From assembly GCA_947471745.1 (NCBI GenBank), contig CANJKZ010001109.1:4765001-4829000 (forward strand): a stretch of DNA of 64,000 nt, read 5' to 3'. The stretch is from Closterium sp. Naga37s-1. Taxonomy: Eukaryota; Streptophyta; Zygnematophyceae; Desmidiales; Closteriaceae. Positions 32,746 through 41,888 of the stretch are shown one piece after another. Both the position numbers and the translations under genes were made by a program. Position 1 is the stretch's first letter; each line of letters starts with the position of its first letter. The notes below the pieces were generated by a model that saw only the letters and a program-made list of their open reading frames with translations, did no database searches and was not told the origin of the DNA.

Positions 32746-34164
32746 AGTTGCTGCTGTTGCTGCCGTAACCCTCTCTGCTGCACCTGCACTCGCACCTGCA
32801 CTCGCACTTGTAGCAGAACACCCTGCAAGGCCGGAGGAGGCAGCAGCAGAGGGCCGCAGGCCAGACAAGGCCATGGAAACCGGCAGGGGAGTCACAGAGG
32901 AGGGAGACGGGGCGGAGGCGAGGATAGGGGCTGGGGCTGAGAGTGGTGGGGTTACAGAGGACGGTGCTGAGGGGTTAGCCTGGGTGATTGGGGGAGTTAG
33001 AGGTGCTGGAACCGGTGGGATGGAAGAGGAGGGGAGCGCAGTAGGAGGAGAAGGAGCAGAAGCAGGAGCAGGAGGAGGAAGAGGAAGAGCAGGAGGAAGA
33101 GCAGGAGGAGCGGGAGGAGGAGGGAGGAAGCGGTTGGCAGCAGTGGAGGCAGCTTCTAGTGATCGCAGGGGGGACAGGGTGGACGCCCACCAGGCTTCGT
33201 CCCTGAGAGGCGAGATCAGTGACCAGCGTGCAGCGTAGCTGAAAGGGGTTGTGGGGGGGGGGGAGAGGCAAAAGCAGGATAAAAGCTTGAGAAGCGTTAC
33301 AGAGATGTATTGCAGCAGGGCAGGCAGGGTGGACGCCAACCAAGATTCGTCCCTGAGAGGCGAGACCAGGGACCAGCGTGCAGCGTAGCTGAGGAAAGGA
33401 GGGATGGGGAAGGGAGGAGAAGAGAGGCAGAGGGGAAACAGAAGAGGAGGATAGGAGGGTGCTGCTGACGAGGCGGAGAGCGGTGAAGTGAGGTGAACAT
33501 AGATGAGCGCAGGTTAAGAGAGGTCGCAGAGGTGATGAACATGGAAGGCACAGGGTGCTGCAGAATGCAAAACAGCCTGAGACGATGAAGCAATAATACG
33601 TGCATACCGCCGCTTCGTGACATGACGATGAGCCGCTTTGCTTTGGCGACAAGACAAGTCGAAACCATGACGCGTCATGAGGCGCTGAGGCGTCTCAGAA
33701 CATGAAGCACTAAGACGTTACCAAAACACCCATGCAGCAGAAGAATGTGCGTACCGTCTAGTGACGTCCTTGGCTCCACCACCCGCCAAGCCAACCACAT
33801 ATGTGAGAGGCTGGGACATGCCCATCAACAAGCCCTCCACTTTGTCCTCTCCGTCCACCACCCCCCTCCCCCCATCCACATGCACCCACCGCCCCACACT
33901 ACCAGCACCAGCACCAGAACCAGAACCAGCACCAGCACCAGAACCAGAACCAGAACCAGCACCAGCACCAGAACCAGAACCAGCACCAGAACCAGAACCA
34001 GCACCAGCACCAGCACCAGCACCAGAACCAGAACCAGAACCAGCACCAGCACCAGCACCAGAACCAGAACCAGCACCAGAACCAGAACCAGAACCAGCAC
34101 CAGCACCAGCACCAGCACCAGAACCAGAACCAGCACCAGCACCAGAACCAGAACCAGCACCAGC

Positions 34165-34235
<71 letters not shown>

Positions 34236-37200
34236 CAGCAGCAGCAGCAGCGCCACTACCAGCATGTGAATTCCCACCTCTCCTCCCACCAATGGCCCTC
34301 CCACCCATCCTTCCAGCACCCCCCTTCTTCTCCGCCCCAACAACACTGCTGCTCTCAGAGCCATCCGCCTGGCATCTCTTCCTGCCACTCACAAACACCT
34401 CAGCCCAGTGCGACGCTGAGGCAAACTGGCGCGACCACACCACTGCACCGCCGCCGCTGCTTTTACCGTTCCTGCTGCTGACACTCCTGTTTGCTGCAGG
34501 ATTGCTCCAGCTGACAAATGCCTCTTGCTCCAGGGACATTGCTCCTCCTGTGCCTCCTCCAGTTGTTCCTCCTGTTGCTCCTCCACTTGGTTTTCCCGTC
34601 CGAGCATCTGTCTGTGAGTCTGCTGCGCTGCTGGTGAGAGCATTTGTACAAGCACTGGAGGAGGCAGCAGCAATGCCAGCTACTGCTGCTGCTACCGCTG
34701 CAGTCCCAGCAGTCTCTGCTGCTGCTGTGGGAGAGGGGTTACCAGCAGCAGCAGCAGGGGCAGCGGCAGCAGTGGCAGCCATGGCCATAGCTAGCTGCAA
34801 CTCAAACTCCTCGTCTCCCTTTCTCTTTCGCTTCCGCTGCTGTTCTGAATGCAACTCTTCTCCTCCTCCTCCTCCTCCTCCTCCTCCTCCTGCTCCTGCT
34901 CCTGCTCCTGCTTCTCCTCTTCCTGTTTCTACTGCTGCTGCCCCTGCTCTATCTCCTCCTCTTCCTCCTCCTCGTCTTCCATCCACCTCTACTTCATCTT
35001 TAGAGTCCCCTCCTCTCTCCTCGCCTCTTTTTCCGCCCTCCATCACCCCTTCCTCAATCTTAACCGCAGCCACATGACTTCTGCAATTACATCTTTCACA
35101 GTCACTTCCCTTACAATCACCTCCTTGACAGTTACCTCCTTTACATTTACCACCCATTCGCTTCTCATCCGCGCTCTGATCACACCCCACATCCTTCTCC
35201 TTCTTTACCCTTAGCCTCGTCACTCGCCCTACCCCCGTCCCGTCCTTCTCTCTTTCCCCACTCTTCCCCCTGTCCTCCTCTTCCTCTTCCTTCCCACGCC
35301 TCCTCTTCCCCACCACACTCCCTCTCCCTCCCCGTCCTCTCCCCTTTCCTCTTCCCCTGCCTCCACCACCTCTCTCGCCCCTACCACCCCCCCCACTCTC
35401 CTCTGCTGCTTCCTCCTCTCCACCTACCGGTTCTTTAGAATCACCTCCACTACTACCACCACCACCACCACTACTGTCACGACTGCCCCTGCCCCTGTCC
35501 CTGCCTCTTATGCCACGGATGCCACCACCACTGCGTATCTGTGCCGTTTCTGCCTCTTCTGCTTCATCTGGCGCATCAGCAGATGCACCCTTCCGGCAGA
35601 TAATAACACCCTCTCCTACTCCTACTGCCAGCCTTGTACTCCGAGCCCCACCTGTCCCACTCGTTCCCGCTCTTTTCCCTCTCCTGCCCCTCCCACCAGC
35701 AGCAACACCAGCACTATCAGCTGCACCAGCAGTACGGTCACAATCAGCAACCGGAATAGCGAGTGTGGCACCACCAGGAAATGCAGCAGGAGAAGCAGCA
35801 ACACCACCAGCAGCAGCACCAGCAGCAGCACCAGCAGCAGCAGCGGCAGCAATGGTAGCAACAGCAGTGCGTCCCTTGGGAAAACGCGCACCATTTAAGG
35901 CAGCAGCAGCACCTGAAGACGGACCACGCACCTGATGGCGCAGAAGCAACTGATGCCCAGGTGCATGGGGCGGATCAGGGGGAGCAGCGGCGGGGGCGGT
36001 GGAGGAGAGGGGGAGGATGCGCGTGCGATGCGTGAATGGGGAGGGGGAGCGGGAGGCGGGTGTGCGTGGGTAGGGGGCGTCGGAGGAAGGGTCGAATTCT
36101 GATAGGAGCTGAGCGGTGGGTTTCAGAGGGGAGGGGGAGAGTGCTGTTACTAGCCTGTGGAGGGGGGGCAAGAGGGAGGGAGGAAGTGGAATGCGCATGG
36201 AGGAGGAAGGTTGGAAGGTGAGTGAGCACTTCATCGTCATCGTGCGTGCGCTCAACTCATTCGTCTAACCTCCGAGATACACATGACGCTTTTGAGATTA
36301 GACGAAAGCGTCAAAAGCGTTAGACGAAGGAGTTGAGCGCACGATGACTGGAATTGGCATGAGTCACCTGAGAAGCCACTAGTGACGAATAATCAAAACC
36401 AGCTGAAAATTATCCAAAACTTTGGGCCAAAATCTTCGGAAGGACACGTTCACTTATTTAAAGACAGCTCGGTTACTTCTTTCTCTTATCTAATTAGTTC
36501 TCAAAATAAGGCACAATGTGCTGCTGGAAAGAGCTTCGCGCGGCAGCCAGAAAATAACGTGGAAGCAACACCAAGGGGTACAAACTGCAAGAGACAGACA
36601 TGCAGACAGACAGACAGGCTGTACCTGGCAGTGAAACCAAGAGCACGGAAGAGAGCAACAGAAAGAGCAGCAATCTCTTCAGCTGAGCCCCCTCTACGTG
36701 CCACTGCCTGGTGCAGACCCTCTGTGAGGTGCGCGGAGAGAGAAAGACTCGACTGCTGCTGCCCAGTGCTGCTGCTGTGGTTGTTGACTGTGCGGCTGGG
36801 CTGATGCTGCAGCTGTGCTGGTGGCAGGGGTTGGAACGGTGAGGAAGAGGATGGTTGAAGGGTGAAGGCGGAGCGGACCTGCATGGGAGGAAGGTGAGTG
36901 TGTTTCGTCGGACATGCATGGGAGGTTTGGACGGAGGGGGGGGGGGGAAGAAGAAGGTGAGTGTGTTTCCTGTGACATGATTGGACACGCATTCTTGGGT
37001 TGACTTAAAAAGTGGGTTTAGGGAGAGGTGAGTAAAGCAACAGTTTTAATGGAAGGTATGATGGTTGACGGACAGAGTCAGGAAATTCGACCTTGTAGGA
37101 CATGGCGAACAAGATGGAGTGGCCAATGGAGAGAGGCAGGCACAATGAAAAGAGCAAAGACAGATGGACAGACGGACAGGACGGACAGACAAGCGGACAG

Positions 37201-38954
37201 GCCGAGAGACGGATAGAGGGACAGATGGACAGACGGACCGACAGACCGAGGGTCACTGGACAGACGGACGGACCCAGGATGTGAGTTGCTGCAGCAGGTG
37301 CAGGGAGGGAGCCTGGTGCGATGCTGCTGCTTCCTGTGCCTCCTCCAATAGGAGTCGTGGGGCTAGCGATAGCATGGCCGCCTGCATGCGGATTGTGGGG
37401 GGGTGCGGGGTAGTGGGAGGGGAAAGGAGATTGAGGATATGGTTGGAGAGAGAGGTGGTAAGCCAGAGCGGAACATCCAAGACGTCAAGACATAGAAAAA
37501 CCAAGACATCAGGAAACCAAGGCACTGGGTAGCACTGTATATTCCTTGACTTGCCACCAACGGCCACACTACAACCAGGCTGCACTCATGCAGTGAGCGC
37601 GCACACGCACAAGCACTCATGCAGTACGCTCAAACACTCACACATCTCATGCATGCATGGCACGCTTGCATGACAGCCCACCTACAGCAGTTAAAGCCCT
37701 TTCGCATAAACAAACTCCTATCCCCGTCCCACCTGCAGGAGCGCGTCATCTGCGGCACTGTCGAGCGCTAGAGCACGGGCGAGCAGGCAGAGCAGGTGCA
37801 CGCGATGCACTCACTGACACCACTCCTGCACGGACGAGAAGAGTGAGAGGGGGATGCCTTTTGAGCCCACTCAAAGGTCAATGCGGGCGAGCAGGCAGAG
37901 CAGGTGCACGCGATGCACTGACTGACACCACTCCTGCACGGCAGAGAAGGGGGAAAGGGGGGGATAGGTGCGGATAGGCGGGGACATGTGGGTGGGGATA
38001 GGTGGTGTGGGGATAGGCGGGTGGGGATAGGGGGGGTGGGGATAGGGGGGGTGGGGATAGGGGGGGAAATGTGGAGATAGGGGGTTTAGATACATAAAAA
38101 ACGATGTAAAGGCTACAGGAGAAAGGAGGATACACTCAACTCAATACGGGCCTGTACAGAAACAGCTCGTCTTAGAAAAGATGTGCTGGCGCGCTCACCA
38201 CTCGGCATGGCATACACAAGATGACTTGTGATTCGAGTTTTCTGTAGAAATGGAAATATAATTGCATGGGTCCGGGAGAAACTATACATACCTTTTGAAG
38301 AAGCGTTTACAGGACATGCCACCAGTAGCAGCCATGGCTCACCTTATCTTTGACTCGACTAAATATTCCTCTCACCTTGTCTTCTGCCGTGGCGCGTCGC
38401 ACTCTCTTCGCCGCCCCCTTCCCTCGCTTCCCTCCCACCGCTCTTAACCCCTCCTCCCCCAACCCCCCATCCATCGTGACGCTTACTTGACCATCCCATC
38501 CCCCTTCTTCACCCCCTCCCCCTCCCGCTCCCCCTCCGCCGCTCCCACCCGCTTCTATCCCGCCTTTCCCGCCTAATTCTCCCCCAGACGTTTCCGCGTT
38601 CTCCTTTCCCCCCGCAGCCTCCTCGCAATCAGCCAACTCCTTCCCCTTTCTTCGAAAATTTTCGTAAGAGTCAAGCGATCTTTCCTCCATACGCTCCCAT
38701 GCCTTGCCGTGCACGATCTTCGCATCTCTCTCCCAATCCTCCCGATCCTCCCGCTCCTCCCGCTCCTCCCGTTCTTCCCACTCGTAATCCTCCCATTCCT
38801 CCTCGTATACGACACGAGCCGCATGGTCCCACCCTTTTTTTTCCGTTCTTAATACCCCTGCGGATTCACCGCGCGTCGCGGCGAGAGGTTCGGGAAGGCC
38901 GTCCCAAGCCTCCCACTCGTCGTCTTCCCCGTCCGAAGCACCGCCGCTAAGCAT
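29295..38954 (-). CDS. RAD4: XPC/RAD4 nucleotide-excision-repair damage sensor, nine exons
   Basis: Nuclear protein that recognises helix-distorting DNA lesions with RAD23 and centrin and recruits TFIIH. Inferred exons (minus strand): 38954-38376, 37825-37733, 37381-37274, 36878-36625, 36154-33755, 33238-32584, 31475-31278, 30792-30193, 29948-29295. The total is 5541 bp, 1846 codons plus stop, phase-consistent. Landmarks: RRATAEDK then [12 protein letters not shown] (exons 1-2); [19 protein letters not shown] (exon 4); [13 protein letters not shown] and the transglutaminase-like core [27 protein letters not shown] (exon 5); [18 protein letters not shown] then [18 protein letters not shown] (BHD1, exons 6-7); [36 protein letters not shown] (BHD2-3, exon 8); [10 protein letters not shown] and C-terminal [14 protein letters not shown] (exon 9). 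It is about twice the usual plant length because of low-complexity inserts in exons 5, 6 and 9. Odd points: exon 2 has two copies, each with an apparent defect (the 37825-37733 copy has an in-frame TGA after EWCQ; the 37933 copy loses its 3' half). Partial extra copies of exons 6 and 7 are also present. The start ATG is uncertain. Gene identity is certain; intactness is not. Confidence 0.88.
30140..30159. repeat. Perfect 20-bp palindrome in XPC intron 8
   Basis: GTTTTGAGACGTCTCAAAAC, starting 33 nt downstream of the inferred exon-8 donor at 30192. Best example of a short palindrome seen in many introns of this window. Confidence 0.9.
31395..32270 (-). repeat. Six tandem copies of the XPC exon-7 5' half
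   Basis: The segment encoding [18 protein letters not shown], with its upstream acceptor, occurs six times. Plus-strand anchor ACTGG lies at 31421, 31582, 31743, 31880, 32069 and 32211 (spacings 161, 161, 137, 189, 142). Only the last copy in transcript order (31475-31278) continues into the rest of BHD1. The other five break off after about GPVLG and run into intron-like pyrimidine-rich sequence. The copy nearest exon 6 is the most diverged. Confidence 0.93.
32440..32491. repeat. Hairpin in XPC intron 6
   Basis: Arms GCGTGTGATGAGTC (32440-32453) and its exact complement (32478-32491), loop of 24 nt containing TTTTTGAGTTGACTAAAAA. Flanked by 45-bp direct repeats at 32397-32441 and 32497-32541. 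Confidence 0.88.
32668..32742 (+). repeat. (CTG)n microsatellite coding poly-Ala in XPC exon 6
   Basis: About 24 CTG triplets on the plus strand, read as GCA (Ala) codons on the minus strand within exon 6, just before the conserved [14 protein letters not shown] segment. Confidence 0.95.
33145..33393 (-). repeat. Duplicated start of XPC exon 6
   Basis: The acceptor and first codons of exon 6 (YAARWSL-SPLRDE-W-ASTL) occur at about 33238-33145 and again at about 33391-33325. The upstream copy lacks a donor and reads in frame into the second copy. Confidence 0.88.
33901..34250 (-). repeat. Gly-Ser/Gly-Ala coding hexanucleotide array in XPC exon 5
   Basis: About 58 hexanucleotides (CCAGAA or CCAGCA on the plus strand) encode some 110 residues of alternating Gly-Ser and Gly-Ala inside the transglutaminase-like region, between HWAEVFVSG and GRWVHVD. 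It is probably a flexible loop expansion. Confidence 0.93.
36236..36350. repeat. About 110-bp inverted repeat (MITE-like) in XPC intron 4
   Basis: Outer arms 36245-36269 and 36319-36343 are near-perfect inverted copies (CTCAACTCATTCGTCTAAC against its complement with one mismatch). They extend outward as GTCATCG/CGATGAC with a 4-bp slip. Inner arms contain GCTTTTGA and TCAAAAGC. Confidence 0.85.
37160..37255 (+). repeat. GACA/GACG tandem repeats in XPC intron 3
   Basis: Runs of GGACAGAC-type tetranucleotides, giving Arg/Thr/Asp-rich spurious frames. Confidence 0.8.
37733..37942 (-). repeat. Duplicated XPC exon 2
   Basis: Copies at about 37933-37879 and 37825-37733 share the acceptor CGTGCAG|GAGTGG and the coding core [12 protein letters not shown]. 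The first lacks the exon's 3' half, replaced by a palindrome-containing stretch. The second has the full length and donor but an in-frame TGA near its start. Confidence 0.9.
37857..37877. repeat. Palindrome between XPC exon-2 copies
   Basis: CTTTTGAGCCCACTCAAAG and flanking bases, near-perfect inverted symmetry, located where the first exon-2 copy stops matching the second. Confidence 0.75.
37945..38075 (+). repeat. GGGGATAGGXGG repeats in XPC intron 1
   Basis: Tandem GGGGATAGG(C/G)GGGT units, G-rich on the plus strand. Confidence 0.85.
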
Positions 38955-39405
38955 TCTGCTTCAAGGCGGCACGAGGAGGAGCACGAAACCTGCCCTTTGG
39001 AGTAAATAAGAAAAGCGAAACAGCCGCTGCGTACGGAATTAGGATGAAAGAGATGAGCGTTGGAAGGTGCGCAACGACATTGCATGCAGATCTTGGGAAA
39101 AAAAGTGTGAAACGTTAGACGACGCTGTGGGGGAGGGAAAGGTTGCGGGTGGAGGGAGAAGGCGCTGGGTGTTGAGTTGAGAGGTGGCTGCTGTGAATGA
39201 CAGCAACTGGGAATTTCACATCCCAGTGCAAGAAAAAAGCAATGAAAAAAAGACTAACAATGTTATATATTAGAAAGATAGCCATAGTGAGTGCTGCATC
39301 TTCCAAGAATACATGTTGCAACCAGATATTTCATCAATGTAGGAAAATGGTTGATTAATTTCTACATTTTAATTCGTTTATACTACCGTCACTTACAGCT
39401 TGGTG
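38955..39405. other. Region upstream of XPC, no other gene seen
   Basis: Presumed promoter or 5' UTR of XPC. A sequence TTGAAGCAG just before the ATG at 38954 could be a splice acceptor, so an upstream exon is possible. Confidence 0.4.
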
Positions 39406-40050
39406 TAAGGAATTTTCTCAATATTCCTTAGCGCGCCCTGCAACATCGCGTACAGCAGCAGCCGTTGTTCGCCCGTTACTGCTAACGGGGCTTCGCCGAC
39501 TTCGCGCGCACTGTTTCACCAAACCTAGCACTGCTGGCCTGGCCGTATCGGCCTACGCTTCGGGACTAGCCCGAACCTCGCCTCTAGCATAGCACTAGCT
39601 AGCTCGCACGCACCGTGTTACCGTTTGCATGTTTCGCGTATAAATGTTCGCTCATGCCTTCGCTCACATTTTGTACTCGTTTGACACCTTAGTGCAATTC
39701 TTGCTACTTCGATTCATTGCACCCGTAACACTTGGTATTCAGAGCCTCTTTCTTTTCGGACCGTGCATCTCCGCACCCCAGGAAATCAACTTTTGATTTT
39801 TCACTCGAAGGGACTCACGCACCTTAGCCCCTAAGAGCCGCTGTCCTCGCGTTCTCACGTAAACGCGTGCAGCCACGACTGCGCCTAGACTAAGCCGAGC
39901 CGACGTCCCTCGTAATGGCTGAGCATATCGATGTCGCGACTCTCACGCAGGAGCACTTGAACGAACTGCTGCGGCAAATCCACGAAAGCTCTGAAGAAAT
40001 CGCGGCGCTGACGGCAGAACGCACGTCCCTGCAAAATGACCTCGCATGAG
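39406..40050 (+). mobile_element. 5' end of a Ty3/gypsy element, fragment
   Basis: LTR at 39406-39730 (TGTAAGGA...CCGTAACA), primer-binding-site-like CTTGGTATTCAGAGCC at 39731-39746, leader, and a gag-like start at 39915 (MAEHIDVATLTQEHLNELL). It then gives way to copia sequence. Broken fragment. Same LTR group as 13263-13586 and 13659-20440. Confidence 0.75.
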
Positions 40051-41759
40051 CACAATCCCAAGCACCTGGCACCCCGATTCAGCCCGCACCATAGACATCG
40101 CAACACGGAAGTGTGGGGCAACCCGCGAGCGCCGCAAGTGATGGCGTCGTCCGCCATGACGGAGACGACGACCACGGCACGACACACCCCGACGCGACAT
40201 GCCACCGTTGCATGCCTTACGGCATGCATCCACTTTGAGTTTCCGAGACCGGACTCGATCAGTAGTGCTCGGGTTGTCTCGAGAATCGTTCTGTTTGCTC
40301 GCTCAGCTACCCCGTTGGACTGTGGCGAATAAGCTGTGGTCTTTTCCTTTATGATTCCCCTCTTCTTCAGCCAATTCTCCAGCTTGTCTCCAGTGAATTC
40401 TCCACCACGATCAGTGCGAATCCGCTTCACCCGACATTCAGATTGTGTTTCTGCCGTAGGAATCCATTCATCCTGAATCACCGCTGCTGCATCGCTCTTT
40501 TGCCTCAAGGGGTAGGCCCACATGATTCTGCTCCAGTCGTCGATGATCGTAAGAAAATATCGCTCTCCCCCATCCCCTTGTACTGCAGTGTTCCGACGAG
40601 GTCCATGTGCACTAGTTCCAGCGGATTTTTACCGCGCTTGGAGACCGAGGAGAAAGGGAATCTGGTGAACTTGCTCACCAAGCATGTTTCGCACGTATGT
40701 TGCGGGGCGGTGCCGCTCAGCTTCAATCCATTTACCGCTTCCTCTTTGACCAGCTGCTGCAATATCGTCATGTTGACGTGTCCGAGGCGCCTGTGAGCAG
40801 TCACCCAATCTGTTTCTCCGCTTCTTGCTGACACCCGTTCCTCTGACACACTTAGAGCGCTGTTCTCCCCCAGGCCTCTGGTCTCATCCTTTTCACATGG
40901 TACCACCGGTAGTTGCCACATGGACCTGAAGACATCCTTGTCTTCGCGCAGATCCCATAGAACTCGGTTTTCTAACTCCCCCTTAAAGCTTTTTGATCCA
41001 TTCGTGTTGGTGCTGACTCCGGCCTTACCAAGCCTCCTGAGCGAGATCAGATTCGCCTTTAAATCCGGGACCAGTAGCACGTTCTCTTGTATGACAGGAT
41101 TACCGCCTGCTCCCTTGAACAGTACTCGACCTGCTCCTTGCACTTGCAATGCGTGTCCTGATGCTGACCGAACTTCCGAAATTGGTGCTGCACCAACTTT
41201 GTCCAATAGATCAGATCTCGGAGACATTGTCCACGATGCTCCCGTGTCTAGAATCCAGGCGCTTAACGGGTGAAGCTCGGCTCCCACTTTCGCTGAGGCC
41301 CCACTTTCATTTTCTTCCCCCTCCACATAGTTCGCGTCGAAGAAAATGTTCAACGTGAAGAGCCACGCCTGAACGGTAGGACCACCCCGCTGACTTGGGT
41401 CAAAGCATGGCGGACGCTGCGGCTTCAGCGGCATCGGCGACGGTAAGGTTGATTCGCCGGCCGGCACCGAAATAGTCGGAGATGAGAGTTGGGTTCCATT
41501 GAGACGGTGGCTCAAGTGGAAACCGCCAGTTGACATGCTGCGCGTATTCGGATGCATGGCAGTGGCTCACGTTCCCAAAGCCCACAGGAGCAAGTTAGGA
41601 GCGAGCACGATCTGGTGCGTGCACCTTGGCCTGGCACAGGAAAGCAAAGGTGGCTGCTGTGGGAACCGAAGAAAGGGCGTTTCTTCGACACACGACAGAA
41701 AACTGCACAGCATCTGCAGGAGATCTCTCTGTCATTTGATCTGATTTCGGAGGAAGCCC

Positions 41760-41888
41760 TGTCAAGAATGAGAAGTGGTTGCACTAGGTCAAAATATGGG
41801 GTACAAGTAGGAAACCCTAAAGTTATCATACCCATAGTATCTACCCCACTACAGCCTAAACAAACTGTAGTAGATATAACATTTGACA
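41760..41888 (-). repeat. 3' LTR of the nested copia element
   Basis: 129 bp. Adjacent on the inner side is the polypurine tract (complement of CACCCCCATAGGC). Confidence 0.9.

Noticed and set aside
33825-34388. Antisense frames of alternating Leu-Val and Ser-Thr
   Set aside because: Opposite-strand or out-of-frame reading of the Gly-Ser/Gly-Ala array in XPC exon 5.
37164-37532. Arg/Asp/Thr-rich frame upstream of XPC exon 3
   Set aside because: Arises from GACA/GACG repeats in an XPC intron on the opposite strand.
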